Positions 46,643-55,166 of a DNA stretch of 64,000 nt are shown piece after piece. Under the pieces are notes generated by a model. The model did no database searches, had not been told where the DNA came from, and saw nothing but the letters and a program-made list of their open reading frames with translations. The DNA is taken from positions 1 to 64,000 of the forward strand of contig NZ_JRKO01000024.1 of assembly GCF_000763885.1 (NCBI RefSeq), written 5' to 3'. Made by a program: the position numbers and the translations under genes. The stretch comes from Paracoccus versutus. Its GTDB lineage: Bacteria > Pseudomonadota > Alphaproteobacteria > Rhodobacterales > Rhodobacteraceae. Numbering within the stretch: the stretch's first letter is position 1; each line of letters starts with the position of its first letter.

Positions 46643-47857
46643 TCATCCTCCTTGGCCGGCGGGGCGGGTCTTGCGGCGCAGGCCGTCGCGGGCAAAGAAC
46701 GCCACGCGGTCGTCATCCAGCTGGATGCCGAGCCCCGGCCCGGACGGAACCGTCAGCGCGAAGTCGCTGTAATCCAGCGGCTCGCACAGGATCTCCTCGG
46801 TCAGAAGCAGCGGCCCGAACAGTTCCGTGCCCCATTGCAGGTTCGCGAAGGTCGAGAAGGCATGGGCCGAGGCGATGCTGCCCACCGCGCCTTCCAGCAT
46901 GGTGCCGCCGTAAAGGCCGATCCCGGCGGCATCGGCGATGGCCGCCACCCGCAGCGCATTGAAGCAGCCGCCGCATTGCTCGATCTTGACGGCAAAGACA
47001 TCGGCGCCATGCACCCTGGCGAGCTCGAAGGCCGATTCCGGGCCGGAAAGCGATTCATCGGCCATCAGCGCCGTGGGAAAGCGGCGCACCAGCCGCACCA
47101 GCCCCGCGGCCGCGGCCACAGGCTGCTCGACCAGCTCGCAGCCGGCATCGGCCAGGGCCGCCATGCCATGGGCCGCCTCGGTCTCGCTCCAGGCCATGTT
47201 CACGTCGACCCGCACCGCGGCGCGGTCGCCAAGCGCGCGCTTGATCGCCGCGACATGGGCGATGTCGTCGCGGATGTCGCGGGCGCCGATCTTCAGCTTG
47301 AAGATGCGGTGGCGGCGCAGGTCCAGCATGCGCTCGGCCTCGGCGATGTCGGTCGCGGTATCGCCCGAGGCCAGCGTCCAGGCCACCGCCAGCCGGTCGC
47401 GGCGCCGGCCGCCCAAAAGCTCGCTGACCGGCAGGCCCAGCCGCTTGCCATGCGCATCCAGAAGCGCGGTCTCGACGGCGCTCTTGGCAAAGCGGTTTTC
47501 CTTGACCGCCTTGCCGATGCGCGCCATCAGCGCCTGGATGCGGGTCGCGTCCTGGCCCAGCATCACCGCCGCGAAATAGGTGTCGATCGCCAGCTTCATG
47601 CTTTCGGGGCTTTCGCCGCCATAGGCCAGCCCGCCGATCGTCGTGCCTTCGCCGATGCCGACCACGCCGTCGCTGCAATGCAGCTTGACCAGCATCAGGG
47701 TCTGGCCGTTCATCGTGGCGACCGACAGCTTGTGCGGCCGGATGGTGGGCAGGTCGACCAGGATGGTCTCGACCCGGTCGATGACCGGGCTGACGGCGTT
47801 GGTCGGGGCAAGGGGTGCGAATGTCTGGTTCATGCCGGCAAGATTGCGGCCGGCCAT
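46643..47857 (-). CDS. catB: Muconate cycloisomerase
   Basis: A 404-residue enolase-superfamily enzyme converting cis,cis-muconate to muconolactone. The catalytic lysines K187 and K189 (FKLKIG), the metal ligands D218 (VDVNMAW), E244 (VEQPV) and D267 (MADESL) are all present. The substrate-lid phrase IRPHKLSVATM near residue 39 is typical of CatB. First gene of the cat-ben block, divergent from catR. The start at 47857 has a weak GGACGAAAGG; an in-frame ATG at 47833 would remove eight unconserved residues. Confidence 0.95.
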   Translation of the reverse strand: MAGRNLAGMNQTFAPLAPTNAVSPVIDRVETILVDLPTIRPHKLSVATMNGQTLMLVKLHCSDGVVGIGEGTTIGGLAYGGESPESMKLAIDTYFAAVMLGQDATRIQALMARIGKAVKENRFAKSAVETALLDAHGKRLGLPVSELLGGRRRDRLAVAWTLASGDTATDIAEAERMLDLRRHRIFKLKIGARDIRDDIAHVAAIKRALGDRAAVRVDVNMAWSETEAAHGMAALADAGCELVEQPVAAAAGLVRLVRRFPTALMADESLSGPESAFELARVHGADVFAVKIEQCGGCFNALRVAAIADAAGIGLYGGTMLEGAVGSIASAHAFSTFANLQWGTELFGPLLLTEEILCEPLDYSDFALTVPSGPGLGIQLDDDRVAFFARDGLRRKTRPAGQGG

Positions 47858-47885
47858 GCCTTTCGTCCAACACCGTTTGGGTTTG

Positions 47886-47910
47886 ATACTATGCTCTGAA
47901 GGTATTATAC
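47886..47910. promoter_or_regulatory. Likely CatR site in the catB-catR gap
   Basis: ATAC (47886-47889) and GTAT (47902-47905) form an inverted pair with a 12-base spacer, and the GTAT is followed after one base by another ATAC (47907-47910). BenM and CatM of Acinetobacter bind ATAC-N7-GTAT boxes; this is the same half-site in a different spacing. The region is AT-rich compared with its surroundings and lies 29 bases before catB. Confidence 0.5.
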
Positions 47911-48000
47911 TGCGAATTATCCCGCATTTCAGCGGGTTGATCCGCCGCCAAATACCCAGGACGCGCGCAAGATTCGTCTGGCAGACAGGAGGGGCTTTCC

Positions 48001-48954
48001 ATGGATTTGCGGCAGTTGCGCTATTTCGCCGCCGTCGCGCGAGAGCGCAACTTTACCCGCGCAGCCGAAAGCCTGCACATCGCCCAGCCGCCGTTGAGCC
48101 GGCAGATCCAGCTGCTCGAGGAAGAGCTGGGCGTCGTCCTGATCATCCGCAAGAGCCGGCCGATCAAGCTGACCGATGCCGGGCGCCTGTTCTATGAACA
48201 GGCCCTGCAGGTGCTGGGGCGGGTCGACCAGATGAAGGATGCGACGCGGCGGGTGGGCATGAACCGCAACCGGGTGCTGTCCATCGGCTTCGTGGCCTCG
48301 ACGCTTTATGGCGGCCTTCCGTCGCTGATCAGGAAGCTGCGCCAGAACGCCCCCGAGCTGGATATCCAGCTGCTCGAAATGCTGTCGATCCAGCAGATAC
48401 CGGCGCTGAAGGAAGGCCGCATCGACATCGGCTTCGGCCGCCTGAAGCACAGCGACCCGAATGTCGTCAGCACGCTCATGCGCGAGGAACGCCTTGTCGT
48501 CGCGCTGCCCGAGGGCACGCCCCTGGCCCAGGACGACGCGCCGCTGCCGCTTGCCGCCGTCGCCGGCCAGAAGCTGATCGTCTATCCCAAGGAGCCGCGC
48601 CCCAGCTATGCCGACCAGGTCCTGAGCCTGCTTCAGGACGAGGACATCCGTCCCTCCGAGGTGCTGGAGGTCCGGGAGATCCAGACCGCCCTTGGCCTGG
48701 TCGCCGCGGATTCGGGCGTCTGCATCATACCGTCGTCGGCCCGGCAGATGCGGTCCGACGTGCAGTATCGCCTTATCGACAGCCCGCGGGCGGTGTCCCC
48801 GGTGATCCTTTACCACCGCGCGGGCGATGCGTCGCGCCATCTCGACCTGGTCAAGCGGCTGATTGGCGACATGTATGCCGAAAAACCGGCCTGGCTTGAA
48901 GCCAACAACCTTCGCCCGCCACCTTCGGAAGGCCGCAGGCCCAACCGCGCGTAA
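48001..48954 (+). CDS. catR: LysR family regulator of benzoate/catechol genes
   Basis: A 317-residue LysR-type activator. Residues 1-60 hold the helix-turn-helix (MDLRQLRYFAAVARERNFTR; AAESLHIAQPPLSRQIQLLE), followed by the linker helix and the inducer domain (about 90-300). Divergent from catB, it resembles CatR, CatM and BenM, which use cis,cis-muconate, BenM also benzoate, as inducers. Whether it responds to benzoate directly cannot be told from sequence. Its 3' end is followed by 125 bases without a gene. Confidence 0.9.
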   Translation: MDLRQLRYFAAVARERNFTRAAESLHIAQPPLSRQIQLLEEELGVVLIIRKSRPIKLTDAGRLFYEQALQVLGRVDQMKDATRRVGMNRNRVLSIGFVASTLYGGLPSLIRKLRQNAPELDIQLLEMLSIQQIPALKEGRIDIGFGRLKHSDPNVVSTLMREERLVVALPEGTPLAQDDAPLPLAAVAGQKLIVYPKEPRPSYADQVLSLLQDEDIRPSEVLEVREIQTALGLVAADSGVCIIPSSARQMRSDVQYRLIDSPRAVSPVILYHRAGDASRHLDLVKRLIGDMYAEKPAWLEANNLRPPPSEGRRPNRA

Positions 48955-49079
48955 GGCCATGCGCCGGGTTCGCCCTGGGGTGCCTGCCCTCATGCGGGGG
49001 CGCAAGCAGGGTTGGGACATGATCGACCGGGGGGGTGCGGTTTCTGCCGCCTTCCCGCCTTGCGCGTTGATCGACGGCG

Positions 49080-50402
49080 CTAGCCCTTGATGAGCCTGCG
49101 GCGCAGCCAGCCCGAGAAGCTGTCCATCGCCATCACCATCAGCACGATCAGCACCATGTAATAGGCCACGTCCTCCCAGTCCTTCTGGGTCTGGATCGCC
49201 TGCGTCAGCAACAGGCCGATGCCGCCGCCGACGATGGCGCCGATCACCGTGGCGCCGCGCGTGTTCGATTCCAGGAAATACAGCACCTGCGACAGCAGCA
49301 CCGGCGTCACCTGCGGGATCACCCCGAACCGCGCCCGCTGCACGGCGCCCGCGCCGGTCGAGCGGATGCCCTCGACCTGCTTTTCGTCGATGTTTTCCAG
49401 CGCTTCCGAGAACATCTTGCCAAAGCTGCCGGTATCGGTCAGCAGGATGGCCAGCGCCCCGGTCATCGGGCCGGGGCCGAAGGCGCGGGCCAGCACGATG
49501 GTCCAGATCAGCCCGTCCACGCCGCGGATGAAGTCGAAGACCCGGCGCAGGCCAAAGCGCAGCGCGCCAAAGGGCATCATGTTGCGCGCCGCCATGAAGC
49601 CCAGCGGCAGCGCGGCCAGCGCCGCGCCGAAGGTGCCCAGGAAGGCCATCAGCACCGTCTCGAACATGGCCCAGATCACGTCGCCGTGCCGCCACATGGC
49701 GTTCGTCCAGAAGTCCCGCGCCATGGCGGCGACATTGGGCAGGCCGGAATCGAGGCGCGGCCCCCAAAGCGCGCTGGCGGCGATTTCGGGCCAGCTCATG
49801 TAGTGGAACGGGCTGTCGAGGGTAAAGAAGAACAGCGCCCAGCCCGGCTGGTAGCGAAAGGTCTCGACCTTGGAGCGGGTATAGGCGAAGCGCCCGGCCG
49901 GGGTGGTGACGCTGACCCGGCTGTCCGAGGCGTTGATCCAGTCGGGCAGCGGCTGGGGCGCGGTCAGGTGCAGCCCGCCGTCCTGGGGGCGGATGTCGAT
50001 CAGCCCATAGCCCGGCACCTCGTAGCGCGCGCCCTGCGCGTCATAGGTGACGACATGGCCCTGGCCCAGGTCGATGCGGGTGGCGTCGCCCTGGGTGGCG
50101 ATCCAGCCCGGCAGGCGGTCCGGCGGATAGGTGCCCTTGGCCTCGCCGTCGATGGCGACGCGCAAGGCGCCCGAACGGTTGTCCCGCGTCACATGGGTCT
50201 TGTGCTGCCAGAAATCCGACAGCAGCACCGCGGCATTGTCCATCCGCGCCCGCCCGGCCAGCCCGGCAAGGTCGAAGGCCATGGCGGCATAGGCCAGGTA
50301 GGCCAGGATCGCCAGCGGCACCGCAAAGGCCGCCAGCCGGCGGCGGGCGAAACGGGTCAGCACGGTATCGGCCAGGGCGGGGGAAAGCGTGGCAGCGGTC
50401 AT
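49080..50402 (-). CDS. phnE: Phosphonate ABC transporter permease PhnE2, long form
   Basis: A 440-residue inner-membrane permease, about 150 residues longer than usual PhnE proteins (about 270). After a first helix (about 24-46) comes a soluble stretch of roughly 150 residues (about 50-200) with beta-rich character, probably periplasmic; the transport domain follows from about 225 with the ATPase-contact loop EALENIDEKQVEGIRSTGAG near 335. It pairs with PhnE1 as a heterodimer in the PhnCDE importer. The insert may dock with PhnD; that is inference. Confidence 0.9.
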   Translation of the reverse strand: MTAATLSPALADTVLTRFARRRLAAFAVPLAILAYLAYAAMAFDLAGLAGRARMDNAAVLLSDFWQHKTHVTRDNRSGALRVAIDGEAKGTYPPDRLPGWIATQGDATRIDLGQGHVVTYDAQGARYEVPGYGLIDIRPQDGGLHLTAPQPLPDWINASDSRVSVTTPAGRFAYTRSKVETFRYQPGWALFFFTLDSPFHYMSWPEIAASALWGPRLDSGLPNVAAMARDFWTNAMWRHGDVIWAMFETVLMAFLGTFGAALAALPLGFMAARNMMPFGALRFGLRRVFDFIRGVDGLIWTIVLARAFGPGPMTGALAILLTDTGSFGKMFSEALENIDEKQVEGIRSTGAGAVQRARFGVIPQVTPVLLSQVLYFLESNTRGATVIGAIVGGGIGLLLTQAIQTQKDWEDVAYYMVLIVLMVMAMDSFSGWLRRRLIKG

Positions 50403-50405
50403 GGT

Positions 50406-51251
50406 TCAGCCCCTTACCAGCCGGCTGCGCGCATGGTCCGACAGCCGGTCGATGGCGACGATGGCGACGAAGAGCAGCGCAAAGATCGCCACCACCTCGT
50501 CATAGCGGCCCATGCCCCATTGCATCGCCAGCTTCAGGTCGTAGCCGATGCCGCCCGCACCGACGAAACCCAGGATGGCGCTGGCGCGCAGGTTGATCTC
50601 GAACCGCATCAGCGCATAGGACAGCCAGTTCGGCGCCACCTGCGGCAGGACGCCCAGCCCGACCTGCTGGCTCCAGCCGGCGCCGACCGAGGCAAGCCCC
50701 TCGACCGGCTTCAGGTCGGCATTCTCGGCCACTTCGGAAAACAGCTTGCCGAGCGCGCCGGCGGTATGCAGCGAGATGGCGATGACCGCCGGCACCGGCC
50801 CGCCGCCGAGGATATAGATCAGCACCAGCGCGACCACGATCTCGGGCACGGCGCGCAGCGCGTCCATCAGCCGGCGAAACAGCCCCGTCAGCCGCGGCCA
50901 GCGCGCCAGCCCGCGCGTGGACAGAAGCGCCAGCCCCATCGCCATCAGCCCGCCCATGAGCGTCGAGACGGCGGCGATGTTCAGCGTCTCGACCAGCGAG
51001 GGCAGATGCTCGGCCAGAAGGCCGGGCAGGTTCGCGCGCTTCTGCCATGCCTCGGCCAGCACCTCCGAGGGGAAGGCCAGCAGCATCGGCAGCCCGTCGA
51101 CGAAGCCGCCGGCATTGCGGCTTTCGGCCAGCCGGAACCCGGCCGCCATCATGGCGACGAAGATCACCAGCAAGAGCCCGCCATAAAGGCGGCGGCGGCG
51201 CGTCAGTTCCAGATAGGCGTCGCGGATGTCGTCCGGGGCAAGGGCGGCCAT
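50406..51251 (-). CDS. phnE: Phosphonate ABC transporter permease PhnE1
   Basis: A 281-residue inner-membrane permease of normal length, with about six helices and the ATPase-contact loop EVAENADLKPVEGLASVGAG near residue 175. It lies 3 bases before phnE2 (after it in transcription order comes phnE2) and 60 bases after phnD, a gap that carries a hairpin. With PhnC, PhnD and PhnE2 it imports phosphonates for the C-P lyase encoded at 32-37 kb. Confidence 0.92.
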   Translation of the reverse strand: MAALAPDDIRDAYLELTRRRRLYGGLLLVIFVAMMAAGFRLAESRNAGGFVDGLPMLLAFPSEVLAEAWQKRANLPGLLAEHLPSLVETLNIAAVSTLMGGLMAMGLALLSTRGLARWPRLTGLFRRLMDALRAVPEIVVALVLIYILGGGPVPAVIAISLHTAGALGKLFSEVAENADLKPVEGLASVGAGWSQQVGLGVLPQVAPNWLSYALMRFEINLRASAILGFVGAGGIGYDLKLAMQWGMGRYDEVVAIFALLFVAIVAIDRLSDHARSRLVRG

Positions 51252-51278
51252 GAAGATCCTGCGGATGAAATGCGGATG

Positions 51279-51300
51279 CCGCGCCCCCTGGGGGACGCGG
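51279..51300 (-). repeat. Hairpin between phnD and phnE1
   Basis: CCGCG (51279-51283) pairs with CGCGG (51296-51300), then after a C-A mismatch three more GC pairs close a 4-base loop. It lies directly after the phnD stop in the direction of transcription. Such structures after binding-protein genes often raise the level of the binding-protein mRNA over the permease part. Confidence 0.45.
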
Positions 51301-51311
51301 CCGGGGGCGCT

Positions 51312-52223
51312 TTACTGCGCCGTTTCCTGCAACTTGCGCGCGGCGACCACGCCCAGATAGGCGTCATGCGTCACCGGCACGAAATCCATGGCCTCGCCAT
51401 GGGCGACGCCATAGGCGCAGTCCTTGTCGGTCTCGTGCAGGTCGGCGGTCAGTTGCGTGACCTTGTCCTTGACCTCTTGCGGCAGGGCCTTGCGCAGCAC
51501 CATCGGCCCTTCCGGGATCAGCTTGGACTTCCAGATCTCGACCAGGTCGTTCATCTCGACCAGCCCGGCATCGGCGGCCTTGCGGAAGGCGCCCGAGTTA
51601 TAGCCGTCCTCCCAGTCGCCCAGACCGTCGGCCCAGCTGACGCCGGCGTCGAAATCGCCGTTGGCGACGCCGATGATCGCCTGCTCGTGCCCGCCCGCGA
51701 AACGGACCTGGCCGAAGAAATCCTCCAGCTTGCCATGGGTCTCGGCCAGCTCGGCCCCCGGCACCAGGTAGCCCGAGGTCGAGTTCGGCTCGGCAAAGGC
51801 GAAGGACTTGCCCCTGGCGTCCTCGATCGAGGCGATGCCGCTGTCCTTGCGGGCGAAGCCGATGGCGTAATAGCCGGTCGAGCCGTCCATGTTCTGCTTG
51901 GTCAGCACCGGCTCGACCGCCTCGGGATCGGTCAGGTGGATCTTGGCATAGCCCGAGGCGCCCAGCCAGGCCATGTCCAGCGTCCCGCCCAGCAGGCCCT
52001 GGATGACGCCGTCGTAATCGGCGGGGGTAAAGACCTTGACCGGCACGCCCAGCTGGGCCTCGATGGCGGCGCGGTAGCATTCGTTCGAGGTCATGCGGTC
52101 CTGCGCGTTCTCGCCGCCCATGATCCCGAGGTTGAAGCCGGTGATCGGCTGGGCCGAGGCGGCCGAGATCAGGCCGGAGGTCAGGGCGGTGGCGGCGGCA
52201 AGCGCCAGGGCAAGCGGTTTCAT
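51312..52223 (-). CDS. phnD: Phosphonate-binding periplasmic protein
   Basis: A 303-residue precursor with a signal peptide (residues 1 to about 24, ending SAASAQ). The mature part is a type II periplasmic binding protein of the PhnD class; YDGVIQGLLGGTLDMAWLGAS (described as residues about 74-94) and SFAFAEPNSTSGYLVPGAEL near 140 are typical. It delivers phosphonates to PhnE1E2. It lies 34 bases after phnC; a hairpin follows. Confidence 0.94.
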   Translation of the reverse strand: MKPLALALAAATALTSGLISAASAQPITGFNLGIMGGENAQDRMTSNECYRAAIEAQLGVPVKVFTPADYDGVIQGLLGGTLDMAWLGASGYAKIHLTDPEAVEPVLTKQNMDGSTGYYAIGFARKDSGIASIEDARGKSFAFAEPNSTSGYLVPGAELAETHGKLEDFFGQVRFAGGHEQAIIGVANGDFDAGVSWADGLGDWEDGYNSGAFRKAADAGLVEMNDLVEIWKSKLIPEGPMVLRKALPQEVKDKVTQLTADLHETDKDCAYGVAHGEAMDFVPVTHDAYLGVVAARKLQETAQ

Positions 52224-52257
52224 GGTCTCTCCATGGGTTGCGGTCTTGCGGGAAGCG

Positions 52258-53076
<819 letters not shown>

Positions 53077-53377
53077 GGCGGCCCTCCATGAGCGGTTGGG
53101 GCGCTGATAGCCGGGATCGGTGACGGAATTGGCGCAGTCCGGTGAAGCTTTCTTGACGCCCGCGGCGCCCTTTCCCGAGCGTTTTTCACAGGACGCAAAA
53201 TCCAAATCCGAGCGTTCGGATCAGGATCAGAACGCCAAGTAATTCTGTCAACTATATGTTTTTACAAGATTATTTCTTGACCTTCGGCGAATCGGCCTCT
53301 ATATCCTTGCCAAGGTCGCCAGCCAGCCGAAAGCCAGCCAGCAACCAAGACATGCCCGCCAGACAGGAGCAACAGCC
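53077..53377. promoter_or_regulatory. Divergent control region of phnC and the four-Cys gene
   Basis: These 301 bases are AT-rich around 53195-53280, unlike the surroundings. Three signals stand out. At 53142-53159, read leftward, two 7-mers GCGTCAA and GCTTCAC four bases apart resemble a PhoB box for phnC. At 53206-53221 ATCCGA and TCGGAT form a perfect inverted repeat with a 4-base spacer. At 53277-53305 a rightward sigma-70-type promoter (TTGACC, 17 bases, TATATC) drives the small protein gene. The PhoB box is the weakest of the three. Confidence 0.5.
53277..53305 (+). promoter_or_regulatory. Sigma-70-type promoter of the small four-Cys gene
   Basis: TTGACC at 53277-53282 and TATATC at 53300-53305 are separated by the ideal 17 bases. 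Transcription would begin near 53312, about 65 bases before the ATG at 53378. Together with the terminator at 53598-53621 it makes a transcript of about 310 bases carrying a single small gene. Confidence 0.7.
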
Positions 53378-53575
53378 ATGACCAAAACCGCCTGCAACGC
53401 CTGCGCGTTCTACGAGGATCACGTCGCCAACTCCGCCAGCACGCTGTCCGATTCCGGCCTGTGCCGCGCCAACCCGCCCGTCAACCAAAGGGACGCGGAC
53501 ACCAGGGGTTATTGGCCGGTCGTCAAGTCGAACGACTGGTGCGGCCAGTTCGCCACAACCTTCGCGGCCGAATAA
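53378..53575 (+). CDS. Small four-cysteine protein, function unknown
   Basis: A 65-residue soluble protein, not recognised by function. It has four cysteines, C6, C9, C29 and C55, in the pattern C-x2-C-x19-C-x25-C, with C-R-x-N-P-P after the third and Y-W-P-V...D-W-C-G-x-F around the fourth. The aromatic and proline residues flanking evenly placed cysteines suggest a small metal-binding (zinc or Fe-S) fold. AGGAG lies 8 bases before the ATG. It has its own strong promoter and terminator, so it is a stand-alone gene probably made in quantity. It is divergent from phnC but no phosphonate link is visible. Confidence 0.8.
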   Translation: MTKTACNACAFYEDHVANSASTLSDSGLCRANPPVNQRDADTRGYWPVVKSNDWCGQFATTFAAE

Positions 53576-53597
53576 CCTTTCGCCGCACCGACGTAGG

Positions 53598-53621
53598 AAA
53601 GGCAGCCTCCGGGCTGCCTTT
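53598..53621 (+). terminator. Terminator of the small four-Cys gene
   Basis: AAAGGCAGCC (53598-53607) pairs perfectly over ten bases with GGCTGCCTTT (53612-53621), loop TCCG, a stable tetraloop context. It has A bases on the left and T bases on the right, so it can also stop the convergent FMN reductase gene's transcript. Confidence 0.82.
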
Positions 53622-53640
53622 GGCGTTTATCCGGCCTGCA

Positions 53641-54183
53641 TCAGAGGGTTGCGGCAAAACCCTCGAGGAACTTGCGCAGCTGCGCGCGCGTCTTGTCGTC
53701 GGTCAGGTTGCCCTGGTCGTCGAACAGCGATTCCACGCGTGACACCATCAGCCGCCCCTCGGTCCACAGCGCGGCCTTGAGAGTGCGCAGCACCGGCAGC
53801 CAATGGCTTTGCGCCAGGATGGTGCCGAAACCGCCGGGCGAGGCGCCGATCACCGCCACCGGCTTGCCCACGAACATCGCCAGCCCGTCGCCGCGCGACA
53901 TCCAGTCGATGGCGTTCTTGAACACGCCCGGCACGCCGTTGTTGTATTCCGGCGTCACCATCAGCAACCCGTCCGCCGCCGCAAGCTGCGCTTGCAGGGT
54001 GCGCACCGGCTGGGGCAAGCCCGACTCGGCCTCCAGATCGCCGTCGTAGAGCGGCACCTCGCGGATCGAGCCGATCTGGATGCGCATCCCCTCGGGGGCC
54101 AGGTCGGCCGCGGCGCGCAGCAGCCCGGCGTTGAACGAGGGGCGCCGCAGGCTGCCACTGAGGCCCAGGATCGTCTTGGTCAT
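53641..54183 (-). CDS. NADPH-dependent FMN reductase family protein
   Basis: A 180-residue flavodoxin-like reductase. The FMN phosphate loop is LSGSLRRPSFNAGLLRAA (residues about 8-25), and the family's PEYNNGVPGVFKNAIDW near residue 78 and GASPGGFGT near 113 bind the flavin ring. Members reduce quinones, azo dyes, chromate or free FMN; the physiological substrate is not known. AAAGGAAA precedes the ATG at 54183. It is 100 bases upstream of the cyclo-ligase gene's end on the same strand, probably a separate unit. Confidence 0.9.
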   Translation of the reverse strand: MTKTILGLSGSLRRPSFNAGLLRAAADLAPEGMRIQIGSIREVPLYDGDLEAESGLPQPVRTLQAQLAAADGLLMVTPEYNNGVPGVFKNAIDWMSRGDGLAMFVGKPVAVIGASPGGFGTILAQSHWLPVLRTLKAALWTEGRLMVSRVESLFDDQGNLTDDKTRAQLRKFLEGFAATL

Positions 54184-54283
54184 CGCTGTTTCCTTTCCTG
54201 CCTGCCGAGGGTTGCGCGGAACGGCGCCGGCTGTCGCCCAACGCCGCGGGCGCGGAAATCGACGCGATGCCCGGCAAGATTTT

Positions 54284-55006
54284 TCACGCCATGCCGGGAC
54301 GGGGCGGATATTGCAGGCCGCGTTCGGTGACGATGGCGGCCAGCCGGATGTCGTGGGGTTGCGGATAGATCGTCGCCAGCCGGGCCGCCTGCAAGCCGAC
54401 CCCGATCGCCAGCGGCTGCCGCGCGGCCAGCGTGCGGTCGAAATAGCCGCCGCCATAGCCCAGCCGATAGCCCGCGCCATCCCAGCCGACCAGCGGGGCC
54501 AGCACCACCTCGGGCGCCACCGTCTCGGCGCTGGCCGGCACCGGGATGTTCCAATGCCCCCGCCGCATCGCCGCGCCGGGATGCCAGGGGCGAAAGACCA
54601 GCGGGCTCGCCGGGCGCACGACCTCCGGCAGGGCCGGGATGGCGCCCCGTTCGTGCAGGCGGGCCAGCCAGGGGCGCAGGTCGGGTTCCGACCGGATCGG
54701 CCAATAGCCGGCGATCACCCGGCCGCGGGGATCGGGCAGATGCGCGGCCAGCACCTCGTCCAGGGCCCTGGCGATGGCCGCGGCGGCGGTCTGGCGCGCG
54801 GCGATGCTCAGGCCCGCGCGGTGGGCCAGCAATTCCTCGCGCCGCGCCTTGCGCCAGCGCGCCACGTCGCGCGCCTGCTTTGCATCGACGGCCAGGGGGT
54901 CGAAGTAATCCGGCGCGATCCGCGCGGCCTGGCAGGGGGGCGAGCCGCCCTGCTCATCCCCATCGGCCCCGCCCGGTCCCGCGGTGGAAGGCTGCATCCT
55001 GATCAT
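54284..55006 (-). CDS. 5-formyltetrahydrofolate cyclo-ligase
   Basis: A 240-residue enzyme that uses ATP to convert 5-formyl-THF to 5,10-methenyl-THF. The ATP-binding N-terminal part (ARWRKARREELLAHR, about residues 50-64) and the C-terminal family motif LVGWDGAGYRLGYGGGYFDR (about 176-195) are present. It has about 45 residues more at the N-terminus than the E. coli protein; the phrase SPPCQAARIAPDYFDPLAVD there looks conserved-like, so the ATG at 55006 is kept, with one at 54997 as alternative. In many bacteria this gene neighbours 6S RNA; I could not recognise 6S RNA here. Confidence 0.92.
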   Translation of the reverse strand: MIRMQPSTAGPGGADGDEQGGSPPCQAARIAPDYFDPLAVDAKQARDVARWRKARREELLAHRAGLSIAARQTAAAAIARALDEVLAAHLPDPRGRVIAGYWPIRSEPDLRPWLARLHERGAIPALPEVVRPASPLVFRPWHPGAAMRRGHWNIPVPASAETVAPEVVLAPLVGWDGAGYRLGYGGGYFDRTLAARQPLAIGVGLQAARLATIYPQPHDIRLAAIVTERGLQYPPRPGMA

Positions 55007-55062
55007 GCGCGGCAGGGTAGCACGGGGCCGAGCGCCGCCAAAGCCCGTGCGCAAGAATCGGC

Positions 55063-55091
55063 GTGACAGCGCGCCGCGCAGCGGTTATGGA
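55063..55091 (+). promoter_or_regulatory. Possible promoter of the aroG leader
   Basis: GTGACA at 55063-55068 and TATGGA at 55086-55091 are 17 bases apart. The -35 is good, the -10 poor. Transcription would start near 55098, directly at the leader ORF, so the leader would have little or no 5' untranslated sequence. This is a candidate only. Confidence 0.35.
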
Positions 55092-55097
55092 TGGCCC

Positions 55098-55166
55098 ATG
55101 TCGCATCGAATGCCCTGCACCATTTCGTTTTATTGGTTCCGCTGTCCCCAGCGGAGCCGGGTGTAG
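55098..55166 (+). CDS. aroG leader peptide with Phe-Tyr-Trp-Phe run
   Basis: A 22-codon ORF, MSHRMPCTISFYWFRCPQRSRV joined here only as MSHRMPCTIS, FYWF, RCPQRSRV. Codons at 55128-55139 are TTT TAT TGG TTC, so the ribosome must decode Phe, Tyr, Trp and Phe in a row. An internal ATG at 55110 would give an 18-codon form. The ORF ends with TAG at 55164-55166 inside a set of alternative RNA hairpins, 100 bases before aroG. It fits a leader peptide for attenuation that senses charged tRNAs for all three aromatic amino acids. The peptide itself need have no function. Confidence 0.8.
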   Translation: MSHRMPCTISFYWFRCPQRSRV

